NCBI GenBank assembly: GCA_029279945.1
Contig: JAJUHK010000001.1
Coordinates: 62,001-126,000, forward strand
From: Pseudidiomarina indica
Lineage (GTDB): Bacteria > Pseudomonadota > Gammaproteobacteria > Enterobacterales > Alteromonadaceae
Length of the DNA: 64,000 nucleotides
Direction of reading: 5' to 3'
The position numbers and the translations under genes were made by a program. Positions within the stretch are counted from its first letter, which is position 1; each line of letters begins with the position of its first letter. Below are positions 8,328-17,073 of the stretch, one piece after another. The notes beneath the pieces were generated by a model. That model was not told the origin of the DNA. It saw only the letters and a program-made list of their open reading frames with translations, and made no database searches.

Positions 8328-9371
8328 GTGAAGACGTACAAAAACTTATATCAAGAAATCTATCAGTTCGACCGGCTCCATCAGGCTTATTTACGCGCGC
8401 GCATCGGCAAGCGTCAGCGCCGCGAAGTGCTACGCTTTGAGCGTGACTTAGAGGGTAATCTAATACAGCTACAGAACGAACTCATATGGGATATGTATCA
8501 AACTGGACCTTATCGCATCTTCCATGTGCACGAGCCCAAAAAACGCATGGTGGCCGCGCTACCGTTCCGTGACCGTGTACTGCAACACTCGCTCGTCAGC
8601 GTCATTGAGCCTATCTTTGAAAAGCGCTTCATTCACCACAGCTACGCATGCCGCCCTGGGCGCGGCATGCACATGGGCGCTAACCAAGCGCAGCAGTGGT
8701 TACGTGAAGTAAAACGTGAGCATGGCAAGGTCTACTGCCTAAAGGCTGATGTAGCCAAGTATTTCGCAAGCATCGACCAAGAGATACTTGTTACGCTGCT
8801 AGAGAAGAAAATCAAATGCCGGCGCACCATGAACCTGTGCAAAGAAATCATGAGCACCTGGCACGAGGGCTTGCCCATCGGCAATCTCACCAGTCAGCTT
8901 TGGGCGAACGTCTATCTGCATGAGCTCGATATCTTCGTTAAGGAAACGCTGCAAGTGCGACGCTATATCCGCTATATGGATGACTTCGTTATCGTGCATC
9001 ACGACAAGAAGTTTCTACAAGGCCTACGCGTTGTTATCGAAAACTTCTTGGCGCAGAAACTCAAGCTGCGACTGAACAACAAAACACAGATATTCCCCGT
9101 AGGCACCAAGCATGGCCGCGCACTGGACTTCCTCGGGTACCGCATGTGGACCACACACCGACGCCTACGCCGAGAGTCAGTGAAGCGCATGGCCAAGCGC
9201 ATGGAGCAGATGCGCAAGCAGTACGCACGTGGGGAAATCAGCCACCCTGATATTCAGCGACGCATTGCCAGCTGGCTAGGTCACGCAAAGCACGCTGAGT
9301 CGTACACCATTCGCAGGCTTGTACTCGGCAAGGCCGTATTCAAGCGCGAACAACCTGAATTAACACCGTGA
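8328..9371 (+). CDS. DGR-type reverse transcriptase
   Basis: This 347-residue group-II-intron-like reverse transcriptase has catalytic aspartates in KADVAKYF (D141) and YMDD (216-219: D218, D219). Motif 4 reads IGNLTSQ (184-190), the DGR hallmark in place of the usual QG motif. Earlier blocks include KKRMVAALPFRDRVLQ and SYACRPGRGMH. The basic C-terminal thumb region runs from about 265 to the end. No maturase or endonuclease domain follows, as expected for DGR RTs. Translation starts at GTG with AGGA (8318-8321) six bases upstream. Together with Avd it would copy TR RNA into adenine-mutagenised cDNA. A retron or group II intron RT is excluded by motif 4, the Avd and the matching VR/TR pair. 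Confidence 0.96.
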   Translation: MKTYKNLYQEIYQFDRLHQAYLRARIGKRQRREVLRFERDLEGNLIQLQNELIWDMYQTGPYRIFHVHEPKKRMVAALPFRDRVLQHSLVSVIEPIFEKRFIHHSYACRPGRGMHMGANQAQQWLREVKREHGKVYCLKADVAKYFASIDQEILVTLLEKKIKCRRTMNLCKEIMSTWHEGLPIGNLTSQLWANVYLHELDIFVKETLQVRRYIRYMDDFVIVHHDKKFLQGLRVVIENFLAQKLKLRLNNKTQIFPVGTKHGRALDFLGYRMWTTHRRLRRESVKRMAKRMEQMRKQYARGEISHPDIQRRIASWLGHAKHAESYTIRRLVLGKAVFKREQPELTP

Positions 9372-9381
9372 GGGCATAACC

Positions 9382-9726
9382 ATGTTTACCTACATCTACC
9401 AAGGCAACACCTATACCAACACCGATATCGCCTACATGCGCAACCTAGGCATGGATGACGACGCCATTGAGGCCGTACACAGCCAGAAGCAATACGAATT
9501 AGAGCGCGCCAAAGCAGGCGTGCGCGCTGAGTGCGAGAAGCGCATAACTAAACACTGGAACGTCATTGGGCAAATTAACGTTGCCCTTGGAATTTACACT
9601 GAAGCTGAGGCACAGGCATGCGTTAATTGCATCAATGCCCACCGAAGTGCATGTAACGCACTTCTTGAGCGCAGCGACCTGCTAGATGTGAATTATACCG
9701 ATGATGCGCATTGGCCGGTTCTATAG
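9382..9726 (+). CDS. Phage tail-region protein of unknown function
   Basis: I do not recognise a named family. The 114-residue product starts 10 bases after the RT stop, with GAGGG seven bases upstream of the ATG, so it is probably co-transcribed with the DGR. Residues 1-25 read as a short beta segment with YTNTDIAYMRNLGM; the middle is a charged helix. The end pattern (ECEKRITKHW, CVNCINAHRSACNALLERSDLLDVNYTDDAHWPVL) resembles C-termini of small phage proteins encoded next to tail fibres. It is the last phage-type gene before the host sequence. A role in fibre assembly is possible but unsupported. Confidence 0.7.
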   Translation: MFTYIYQGNTYTNTDIAYMRNLGMDDDAIEAVHSQKQYELERAKAGVRAECEKRITKHWNVIGQINVALGIYTEAEAQACVNCINAHRSACNALLERSDLLDVNYTDDAHWPVL

Positions 9727-9740
9727 CTAACATTGCTCGT

Positions 9741-9804
9741 GCTACACGCGTGCTATTTCTTTGCTTTTTATTTCTTTTAATTATTGCTTTATAACGCGTG
9801 TAGC
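9741..9804. repeat. 11-bp inverted repeat at the prophage/host junction
   Basis: GCTACACGCGT (9741-9751) and its exact complement ACGCGTGTAGC (9794-9804) flank 42 AT-rich bases with several T-runs. The pair lies between the last phage-type gene and the first host gene. It could be a long-loop terminator, a phage end or part of an attachment site; the sequence alone does not decide. The rest of the gap to 9989 shows no gene. Confidence 0.5.
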
Positions 9805-9989
9805 TACTTTTGCTGTTAATCATGCCAGTAGAAGGTTGGCTGTGTCATAGCAATACTAAGTCTCTGTATTGTTGGTGTAATAGCGTCAATTTACCTGAAT
9901 TTAGCGGTAAAACAAAGGGAATGTCCTATCAGCCTGAAAGGCACTTTGCTATGATTCGATGGATGGTGACAACTAATTACGAGGGCAGC

Positions 9990-11003
9990 ATGAAACGACA
10001 CATATTAACCACAGCGCTTGCTGGTACATTAGTACTCGCGCCAGCCGTATCGCTCGCTGAAGAAACGTTTGCAATAGCAATTCACGGTGGTGCAGGAACT
10101 ATTACGCGTGAGTCGATGACTCCTGAACGCGAAGCGCAATATAAAGCCAAGCTCAAAGAGGCCGTAGATGCGGGTTACGCAATTTTAGAGCAAGGCGGAG
10201 CGAGTATGGACGCGGTTATTGCCGCAGTGAAGATACTGGAGGACTCCCCATTGTTTAATGCTGGGCGTGGTGCAGTGTACACATGGGAGGGTCAGCACGA
10301 ATTAGATGCTTCGATCATGAATGGTGCTACGCTCGAGGCAGGTGCGGTAGCGAGTGTCACGACCGTAAAAAGTCCCATTGCACTGGCGCGCGAAGTCATG
10401 GAAAACTCGCCTCATGTGATGCTCAGTGGCGCCGGTGCTGAAATGTTTGCAAAGCAGCAAGGCCTTGACCTAGTCGACAATAGTTATTTCAATACTAAAT
10501 CACGCTATGAAGCATTACAGCGGATGAAAGAGCAGGTTGGCAATCCACAGGATAAAACGGCATGGCAACAGCTACCAGAGGAGTACAAGCACGGCACTGT
10601 TGGTGCTGTAGCTGTGGATAAACACGGTAATTTGGCGGCGGCAACTTCAACCGGTGGAATGACTGGCAAACGGTGGGGACGAGTAGGTGATTCGCCTATT
10701 ATCGGTGCTGGCACTTGGGCAGACAACAGCAGCTGTGCTATTTCTGCCACTGGGCACGGCGAGTATTTTATTCGCTTCCACGTTGCTGCAGATATTTGCG
10801 CACGAGTGAAGTACCTTCATCAGGATATAGTTACCGCTGGTGATACCGTGATTCATGATGTATTAGCGCCAGTTGGTGGTACTGGCGGTGTGATTATTGT
10901 TGATCCCCAAGGCCAAGTTCACATGCCGTTTAATACCGAAGGAATGTATCGCGCCAAACGTCAAGCAGGGCAAACTGCGGAAGTTGCGATTTACAAAAAT
11001 TGA
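9990..11003 (+). CDS. Periplasmic isoaspartyl peptidase / L-asparaginase (Ntn hydrolase)
   Basis: This 337-residue N-terminal-nucleophile hydrolase releases aspartate from isoaspartyl dipeptides or deaminates asparagine. The family cleaves itself before a Thr, here HGTVGAV with Thr203, to give alpha and beta chains. Also seen are IHGGAG near the start and STGGMTGKRWGRVGDSPIIGAGTWA in the beta chain. A signal peptide (KRHILTTALAGTLVLAPAVSLAEE) indicates export, unlike the cytoplasmic E. coli IaaA. I chose the ATG at 9990 because it begins the signal peptide; longer in-frame starts would bury it. It is the first host gene after the prophage and may have lost its original upstream region to the insertion. 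Confidence 0.88.
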   Translation: MKRHILTTALAGTLVLAPAVSLAEETFAIAIHGGAGTITRESMTPEREAQYKAKLKEAVDAGYAILEQGGASMDAVIAAVKILEDSPLFNAGRGAVYTWEGQHELDASIMNGATLEAGAVASVTTVKSPIALAREVMENSPHVMLSGAGAEMFAKQQGLDLVDNSYFNTKSRYEALQRMKEQVGNPQDKTAWQQLPEEYKHGTVGAVAVDKHGNLAAATSTGGMTGKRWGRVGDSPIIGAGTWADNSSCAISATGHGEYFIRFHVAADICARVKYLHQDIVTAGDTVIHDVLAPVGGTGGVIIVDPQGQVHMPFNTEGMYRAKRQAGQTAEVAIYKN

Positions 11004-11042
11004 CTATACTGATGACTGAGCTCCCGAGATAACGAGGTGTGC

Positions 11043-11480
11043 ATGCAGTCATTAAAAGTCAGCGATTATATGAACCGTCAGCCGGTTACGTTTGCGCCTG
11101 AGATGACGATAGAAAGTGCAGTGACGCTACTATTACAAACAGGGCAACGCGGCGGGCCTGTGGTTGATCAACAGCGCAACTTGGTGGGGTTCTTTTCCGA
11201 GCAAGATTGTCTCGCCACCATGTTGCGTGATACCTACCACAATGAGCAAGGGGCGACCGTTGCTGATTGTATGTACCAAGGTGGAGTGCTAACGGTCTCG
11301 GCCAATGCAAACATTACCGACTTGGCCCAACAAATGACTAATAATCGCCCCAAAATATATCCAGTGGTGGATGAACATGGTCAATTGGTTGGCGTCGTTA
11401 CGCGGACGGATATTTTGCGTGCCATCAACGAATACCTTCAGTGTCACCACTTAGCCGCAATGGTGAGAACTTCAAGTTAA
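11043..11480 (+). CDS. CBS-domain protein
   Basis: The 145-residue protein consists of two CBS domains (about 8-60 and 75-135): SDYMNRQPVTFAPEMTIESAVTLLLQT...GPVVD and VVDEHGQLVGVVTRTDILRAI. CBS pairs bind adenine nucleotides and usually regulate a partner, but no partner domain is fused here. The ATG at 11043 follows GAGG (11034-11037); an earlier in-frame GTG overlaps that site and is unlikely. It ends before a strong terminator at 11502-11533. Confidence 0.85.
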   Translation: MQSLKVSDYMNRQPVTFAPEMTIESAVTLLLQTGQRGGPVVDQQRNLVGFFSEQDCLATMLRDTYHNEQGATVADCMYQGGVLTVSANANITDLAQQMTNNRPKIYPVVDEHGQLVGVVTRTDILRAINEYLQCHHLAAMVRTSS

Positions 11481-11501
11481 CGGTTGCCATTAACAAGCGA
11501 G

Positions 11502-11533
11502 GCTGACACTGGTAAACTAGTGTCAGCTTTTTT
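11502..11533 (+). terminator. Intrinsic terminator after the CBS-domain gene
   Basis: A perfect 9-bp stem GCTGACACT (11502-11510) / AGTGTCAGC (11519-11527) with an 8-base loop is followed by six T. It separates the CBS-domain gene from hrpA. Confidence 0.9.
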
Positions 11534-11550
11534 ATGTCTGTAGGATAGTT

Positions 11551-14500
11551 GTGCAACCCATTCAATTCCCAAACGATTTACCTGTAGTTCAAGAGAAACA
11601 ACAGATCCAGAATGCTATTTCTGAGCACCAAGTTATTATTGTTGCGGGCGAAACCGGATCAGGTAAAACCACACAATTACCTAAAATGTTATTGGACATG
11701 GGCTATGGCAATGCTGACCGAGGGTTCATGATTGGCCATACGCAACCGCGTCGGTTAGCAGCGCGTAGTGTGGCGGCACGCATCGCACAGGAATTACAAA
11801 CTGAGCTCGGACAATTGGTGGGGTATAAAGTCCGTTTTCAAGATCAAACTGCGCCAGGCACCCGGATTAAACTAGTCACTGACGGTATGCTGTTAGCTGA
11901 ATTGCAACAGGATAAATTGTTGCGTCAATATGATGCTTTGATCATTGATGAAGCGCATGAGCGTAGCCTCAACATAGATTTTTTACTTGGGGTACTGGCG
12001 ACAATTTTGCCTCAACGTCCCGAATTAAAGCTCATCATCACCTCCGCGACAATCGAAACAGAACGCTTTGCGAAACACTTTAATAATGCACCAATTATTA
12101 CTATCAGTGGGCGGACTTATCCGGTGGAGATTCGTTATCGACCACTGCAAGATGTAGATAGCGATGATGACGATATAGATATGGTGACTGGTGTCTGCCA
12201 CGCGGTCAGTGAGCTGATGCAGGAACCGCCAGGCGATATTCTCATATTTGCCAGTGGTGAACGGGAGATCCGTGACTTTGCGGAAGCGATCGATGAGTTA
12301 GGCCTGTCGCGGGTTGAAGTGTTGCCTTTGTATGCACGATTGTCCGCTGCCGAACAAAATCGTATTTTTCAGCCTCATCAAGCAGCGCGCCGTATTGTGA
12401 TTGCGACCAACGTAGCTGAAACATCACTAACGGTACCGGGAATTAGATATGTTATTGACCCCGGTACAGCTCGTATTAGTCGTTATAGTTATCGTACTAA
12501 GGTTCAGCGCTTACCGATTGAAAAGATTTCTCAAGCCAGTGCTAACCAACGTGCGGGACGTTGCGGTCGCGTTGCTCCAGGTGTTTGTATTCGCTTATAC
12601 AGTGAAGAAGATTATTTAAATCGGCCAGAGTACACCGACCCTGAAATATTAAGAACCAACTTAGCCGCTGTTATCCTGCAGATGGTTGCAGCGCAGCTGG
12701 GTGATGTGCGTAATTTCCCGTTTATTGATCGTCCTGATGAACGCTTTATCAATGATGGAATTCAGTTACTGCAAGAGCTCAATGCCATCAAGGCGAGCCG
12801 AGGGCAACGGCAACGTCGAGGCGGGAAACGTAGTACGCAACTAACGCGGATTGGGCGTCAACTCGCCCAATTGCCAGTTGACCCACGGCTGGCGCGGATG
12901 ATCTTAGCGGCTAACGACTATGGCTGTATACATGAAGTCATGGTGATTACTGCAGCACTTAGTATCCAGGACCCACGCGAACGCCCGCAACAAGCGCGGC
13001 AGAAAGCTGATGAATTGCATCAACGCTTTCACGACAAAGATTCTGATTTTGTTGCTTATCTGAATTTGTGGAACTATATCAAAGACTGCCAACAGGAGCT
13101 TTCAAAAACGCAACTTCGAAAGCGCTTGAAGCAAGAGTTTATACATGTTTTGCGAGTGCGCGAATGGCAGGATATTTACACACAAATTAGGCAATCAGTG
13201 CGCGGGTTAGGGTTGCGGATTAACCAAGAACCAGCGAACTATGAAGCAATACATCGAGCACTATTGACGGGTATGCTTTCTCAACTTGGACAAAAGCAAG
13301 AAGGGCACGAGTTTCTAGGTGCCCGTAACCGGACATTTTATATTTTTCCAGGTTCGGGGCTATTCAAAAAATCACCGAAGTGGGTAATGTCAGCTGAAAT
13401 GGTTGAGACCTCGCGGCTATTTGCCCGCGTTAATGCACGGATCGAACCTGAGTGGATTGAGCCAGCCGCTGAACATTTGGTGAAGCGTCAATATTTTGAT
13501 CCTCATTTTTCCCGTCGTCAGGGCTCAGTCGTTGCTGATGAACAGGTGACATTATTTGGTTTAATCATCGTGCCACGCCGTAAAGTTCAATATGGGCCTG
13601 TTGACAGTAAAGCTGCCCGTGAAATCTTTATTCGCGAGGGGTTAGTTCAAGCACAGCTCAAGCGGCAATTACCTTTTATCAAACATAATACGGCGCTGAT
13701 TGAAGAAGTGCGCGAGTTAGAAGAGAAGTCGCGCCGACGTGATATTCTGGTGGACGATGAAGCTTTGTATGCTGCCTATGACAAAGTCATTCCAGCGGAT
13801 GTTTATAATGAACAATTGTTGGCTGGCTGGTGGCATAAAGCGGTAAAACAACAACCGCGATTACTCTATTTCACCCGCGATGATCTTATGGCGCAAAGTG
13901 CCGAACATATCACCGTGGCAGATTACCCTGAAACGTGGCAGCAAGGCCAGTTACGATTACCGCTGCGTTATGTATTCGACCCCACCGCGGAAGATGATGG
14001 CGTTACCGTTGAAATCCCTGTAGCTCTGTTAAACCAAATCACGCCAATAGGATTCGATTGGCTTATTCCAGCGTTGCGCCATGATTTGGTCGTTGCTTGG
14101 ATTAAATCATTACCTAAACCCATTCGCCGCAACTTTGTGCCAGCACCAAACTATGCAGCGGCGTTTTTAGCAGATTGCTCCGCAGAAACTATTGCTACTA
14201 AACCATTACTCACTGCATTGAGCGATAAATTACGCCGTATGACTGGGGTAACGATTGATCCAAGCGCGTGGGATATTGAACAGCTGCCTCATCACTTGCG
14301 CATGAACTTTGCAGTAATGGATGAACATGGTAATACGCTAGCGATGGGTCGCGATTTGGTGAGATTGCAGGAACAATTACAGGGAAATGTGAAGCAGGCT
14401 ATTCAACGTGCTGTGGAACAACCGGAAGACCCAGTGCAAGCGACAGATGAATGGGTGTTTGGGCATTTACCAGCCACCCTTGAAAAGCATCATCATGGTT

Positions 14501-15291
14501 ATGCAGTTAAAGCCTATCCAGCCTTAGTACCAGTGAAAGGTGGTGTACGGCAGGAGCTTTTTGACAGTGAACATGAAGCCCATTATGCACATCATCATGG
14601 TCTGCGGCAGTTACTGTTAACGCAGCTTCCTTCACCCATACGTTACCTGCAACAAACTTTATCTAATAAAGCTAAACTCGCTATGTATTATAACCCGTGG
14701 GGGCAGGTTAATGACCTTATTCAAGATTGCGTTTACGCGGCATTGGATGAGTTCATTCACGCGAATCCAGCACGTGATGAGGAATCATTTAAGCAGTTGG
14801 TAACTACTGCTCGAGGTGAGTTAAATGAGCGAGTTACCGAAATTTCGCAACTGGTAGAACCGTGCTTGGTACTTAGTCAAGGGATCCGGAAACGGTTAAA
14901 AGGGAAGGTAACCTTGGAGCAAGTACAAGCCCATGCAGACATTAAAGCCCAACTGGAAGATTTGATATTTCCCGGGTTTGTGAGCGCGATAGGGGCTCAT
15001 CGATTGCCTGATGTGGTGCGTTATTTACAAGCGATCGAGCGCCGTCTTGATAAATTGCCGCTAGATCCAACGAAAGACCGTATGCACTTGTTGGTGTTGA
15101 GCCAGCTGCAGCAAGCGTATCGTGAAATACGGATGAAAGTGCCGAAGAATCATGCGGTACCAGCAGAATTGGATGAAGTACGTTGGATGATCGAAGAACT
15201 ACGGGTAAGCTTCTTTGCGCAGACATTAGGCACCCGTTTCCCAGTATCTGAAAAACGGGTGCGGCAAGCCTTAGCTCGCGTACAACTCTAA
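11551..15291 (+). CDS. hrpA: ATP-dependent RNA helicase HrpA
   Basis: This 1246-residue DEAH-box helicase is slightly shorter at the N-terminus than E. coli HrpA (about 1300). Walker A GETGSGKTT is at 33-41 and DEAH at 133-136, followed by SATIE, the second RecA domain (TNVAETSLTVPGIRYVIDPG, QRAGRCGR), winged-helix and OB regions and the long HrpA-specific C-terminal part. HrpA unwinds RNA and has been linked to mRNA processing and ribosome rescue. It starts at GTG 11551 with AGGA just upstream. Its 3' end overlaps the convergent grxA gene by 21 bases (15271-15291), an arrangement that leaves no room for a terminator between them. Confidence 0.93.
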   Translation: MQPIQFPNDLPVVQEKQQIQNAISEHQVIIVAGETGSGKTTQLPKMLLDMGYGNADRGFMIGHTQPRRLAARSVAARIAQELQTELGQLVGYKVRFQDQTAPGTRIKLVTDGMLLAELQQDKLLRQYDALIIDEAHERSLNIDFLLGVLATILPQRPELKLIITSATIETERFAKHFNNAPIITISGRTYPVEIRYRPLQDVDSDDDDIDMVTGVCHAVSELMQEPPGDILIFASGEREIRDFAEAIDELGLSRVEVLPLYARLSAAEQNRIFQPHQAARRIVIATNVAETSLTVPGIRYVIDPGTARISRYSYRTKVQRLPIEKISQASANQRAGRCGRVAPGVCIRLYSEEDYLNRPEYTDPEILRTNLAAVILQMVAAQLGDVRNFPFIDRPDERFINDGIQLLQELNAIKASRGQRQRRGGKRSTQLTRIGRQLAQLPVDPRLARMILAANDYGCIHEVMVITAALSIQDPRERPQQARQKADELHQRFHDKDSDFVAYLNLWNYIKDCQQELSKTQLRKRLKQEFIHVLRVREWQDIYTQIRQSVRGLGLRINQEPANYEAIHRALLTGMLSQLGQKQEGHEFLGARNRTFYIFPGSGLFKKSPKWVMSAEMVETSRLFARVNARIEPEWIEPAAEHLVKRQYFDPHFSRRQGSVVADEQVTLFGLIIVPRRKVQYGPVDSKAAREIFIREGLVQAQLKRQLPFIKHNTALIEEVRELEEKSRRRDILVDDEALYAAYDKVIPADVYNEQLLAGWWHKAVKQQPRLLYFTRDDLMAQSAEHITVADYPETWQQGQLRLPLRYVFDPTAEDDGVTVEIPVALLNQITPIGFDWLIPALRHDLVVAWIKSLPKPIRRNFVPAPNYAAAFLADCSAETIATKPLLTALSDKLRRMTGVTIDPSAWDIEQLPHHLRMNFAVMDEHGNTLAMGRDLVRLQEQLQGNVKQAIQRAVEQPEDPVQATDEWVFGHLPATLEKHHHGYAVKAYPALVPVKGGVRQELFDSEHEAHYAHHHGLRQLLLTQLPSPIRYLQQTLSNKAKLAMYYNPWGQVNDLIQDCVYAALDEFIHANPARDEESFKQLVTTARGELNERVTEISQLVEPCLVLSQGIRKRLKGKVTLEQVQAHADIKAQLEDLIFPGFVSAIGAHRLPDVVRYLQAIERRLDKLPLDPTKDRMHLLVLSQLQQAYREIRMKVPKNHAVPAELDEVRWMIEELRVSFFAQTLGTRFPVSEKRVRQALARVQL

Positions 15292-15537
15292 GTTTGCGCG
15301 GGCGTAGGCTTCAAAGTCGTCACAGCCACCGATGTGTTTTTCATCGATAAAGATTTGTGGGACAGTTAATACTGGCTTACCCACAGTTTGTTCTAAATCA
15401 GCTTTACTGATGCCTTCAGCGTGCATGTCAACGTAACGAAACTCAAAATCATCGCGTTGTTCAGCTAATTTCTCAGCAATTTGTTTAGCACGAACGCAAT
15501 AGGGACAACCAGGGCGACCAAAGATAACAGTAAACAT
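15271..15537 (-). CDS. grxA: Glutaredoxin 1 (GrxA)
   Basis: The 88-residue thioredoxin-fold protein has the active site GRPGCPYCVRA near the N-terminus and the TVPQIFIDEKHIGGCDDF glutathione-binding region. GrxA reduces ribonucleotide reductase using glutathione, which fits its place behind nrdA-nrdB-yfaE. The start is set at the ATG at 15537, where the GrxA fold begins (MFTVIFGRPGCPYC); an upstream in-frame extension of 40 residues has no homologous character. Its last 21 bases overlap the end of hrpA on the other strand. Confidence 0.92.
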   Translation of the reverse strand: MFTVIFGRPGCPYCVRAKQIAEKLAEQRDDFEFRYVDMHAEGISKADLEQTVGKPVLTVPQIFIDEKHIGGCDDFEAYARANLELYAS

Positions 15538-15640
15538 GTAAACTCCTGCGTAGAAAACGTTTTTTAATTCGCTTATTTTCCTACATAACGCACTGACATG
15601 CCAATGAGTTTCGTCAATGCGTTTAATCGGTAAAATCGAT

Positions 15641-15904
15641 TTACTGTTGGATTTCAATATCGGAGATTGGGGTACAACAACAGGCTAAGCAATCGCCTGG
15701 CCGGATAAAAGCGAGTGGATCAGTGATGTAACTGACTTCGCCTTTAACTAATTGGACGCGGCAGGCACCACAAAAACCATCGCGACAATGATAATGGGGT
15801 TCTAGCCCTGCCTCTTCCATGACTTCAAGTAACGTCGTTGGTTGTGACGGGTCAACGGTCAGATGATGTTGACCGTTGACTGTGACTTTGTAGGTATCGG
15901 CCAT
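15641..15904 (-). CDS. yfaE: YfaE-type 2Fe-2S ferredoxin
   Basis: An 87-residue plant-type ferredoxin with cysteines at 40, 45 and 48 (HCRDGFCGACRV) and the closing CLACCC cluster. YfaE maintains the diferric-tyrosyl radical cofactor of NrdB. It follows nrdB by six bases, so the two are surely co-transcribed and functionally linked. Confidence 0.92.
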   Translation of the reverse strand: MADTYKVTVNGQHHLTVDPSQPTTLLEVMEEAGLEPHYHCRDGFCGACRVQLVKGEVSYITDPLAFIRPGDCLACCCTPISDIEIQQ

Positions 15905-15910
15905 GGGTGA

Positions 15911-17041
15911 TTAAAGTTCAAAGTCTCCCAAATCTTCAGCACTTACTTCACTGTCAATTTGTCCAACAAGATAGGATGTGATTTCAGCTTCTTGTGGAGC
16001 AACTTGAACGTTGTCTGATACTAAGTACTTGTTCATCCATGGTAATGGGTTGCTACGTTGTTCGAAGGGGGCATCAAAGCCAATGGCTTCCATCCGCATG
16101 TTGGCAATGTACTCAACGTATTGGCACAGTATTTCTTCGTTCAAGCCAATCATGGAGCCATTACGGAATAGGTAATGCGCCCATTCTTTTTCTTGCGCGA
16201 CAGCACTCATAAAAATATCGCGTGCATCTTCCCGCAACTCTTCAGCGATCTCTTGCATTTCAGGGTCGTCTTTACCGTATTGCCAGAGATTGATGATTTG
16301 TTGTGTGGAAACAAGGTGTAAGTTTTCATCCCGAGCAATCAAACGGATAATTTTTGAATTCCCTTCCATTAAATCTCGTTCAGCAAAGGCAAAAGTACAA
16401 GCAAAACTAACGTAAAAACGGATCGCCTCGAGCGCATTCACCGAATTTACACATAGGAACAAACGTTTTTTCAATTCGCGTTGGTTCACGGTGTATTTCT
16501 TGCCACGAACTTCCCATTCACCTTCTCCCTGCGTTTGCCATAATTGCGTGTAGAAGATCAGATCATCATAGTATTTCGAAATATCGCTAGCGCGCTTTTG
16601 GATTTCTGTGTTGATGACAATGTCTTCAAATACATCACTGGGATCAGTAAATAAGTTCCGCAGGATGTGTGTGTATGAGCGTGAGTGGATGGTTTCAAAG
16701 AACGACCACGTTTCAACCCACGTTTCTAGTTCAGGAATTGAAACAATAGGTAAGAACGCAATGTTTGGACTACGGCCTTGTACCGAATCGAGCAACGTTT
16801 GGTATTTGAGGTTGGAAATGAAAATGTGTTTTTCACTTTCAGTCAAACCTTGAAAATCAACGCGGTCACGACTCACATCAACTTCTTCTGGACGCCAAAA
16901 GAAGCTGATTTGCTTTTCAATTAATTTCTCAAAAATAGCGTGCTTTTGCTGGTCGTAACGAGCTACGTTAACGGAATTCCCAAAGAACATAGGTTCATGT
17001 AGGGGGTTGACCGGGTTTTTATTAAATGTTGAATATCTCAT
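15911..17041 (-). CDS. nrdB: Ribonucleotide reductase class Ia, beta subunit
   Basis: The 376-residue NrdB houses the diiron-tyrosyl radical. The iron ligands and radical region are seen in [16 protein letters not shown] and the helix [17 protein letters not shown]. The C-terminal tail ends in DFEL, which docks onto NrdA. It lies between nrdA (33 bases upstream) and yfaE (six bases downstream) in one operon under the NrdR-like boxes upstream of nrdA. Length and start match the E. coli protein (MRYSTFNKN). Confidence 0.96.
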   Translation of the reverse strand: MRYSTFNKNPVNPLHEPMFFGNSVNVARYDQQKHAIFEKLIEKQISFFWRPEEVDVSRDRVDFQGLTESEKHIFISNLKYQTLLDSVQGRSPNIAFLPIVSIPELETWVETWSFFETIHSRSYTHILRNLFTDPSDVFEDIVINTEIQKRASDISKYYDDLIFYTQLWQTQGEGEWEVRGKKYTVNQRELKKRLFLCVNSVNALEAIRFYVSFACTFAFAERDLMEGNSKIIRLIARDENLHLVSTQQIINLWQYGKDDPEMQEIAEELREDARDIFMSAVAQEKEWAHYLFRNGSMIGLNEEILCQYVEYIANMRMEAIGFDAPFEQRSNPLPWMNKYLVSDNVQVAPQEAEITSYLVGQIDSEVSAEDLGDFEL

Positions 17042-17073
17042 AACTTAGCGCACCTCAATTGCAGCCAATCACG

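Larger units (their letters stand above)
6034..9371 (+). mobile_element. Diversity-generating retroelement (target-VR, avd, TR, RT)
   Basis: All core parts are present in the order described for Bordetella phage BPP-1 (target gene, avd, TR, reverse transcriptase). They are the target gene 6034-7584 with VR 7457-7572, avd 7636-8037, TR 8049-8164 and the RT gene 8328-9371. VR and TR differ only at TR adenines. In the known mechanism, TR RNA is copied by the RT-Avd complex with errors at adenines, and the cDNA replaces the VR in one direction. No frameshift or stop is seen in any part, so the element looks intact. Confidence 0.96.
1..9810. mobile_element. Right end of a tailed-phage prophage carrying a DGR
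   Basis: All genes up to 9726 are of phage tail or DGR type and read on the plus strand. They abut ordinary chromosomal genes from 9990 onward, so this is an integrated phage whose left part, including any integrase or transposase, lies outside the window. The order (small gene, NlpC/P60-like peptidase, giant tail-tip protein, tail-tip adhesin with DGR) is that of siphovirus-like tails. The exact right boundary is not visible. The AT-rich stretch and inverted repeat at 9741-9804 is the best candidate because phage-type coding ends just before it. Confidence 0.8.

Noticed and set aside
8328-9371. Reverse transcriptase as part of a retron or anti-phage RT system
   Set aside because: Motif 4 (IGNLTSQ), an adjacent Avd, and an adenine-specific VR/TR pair identify a DGR; no retron RNA fold or effector gene is seen.
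9810-9989. N-terminal extension of the asparaginase gene
   Set aside because: A clear signal peptide starts at 9990; the 60-residue extension has no family similarity and would block export.
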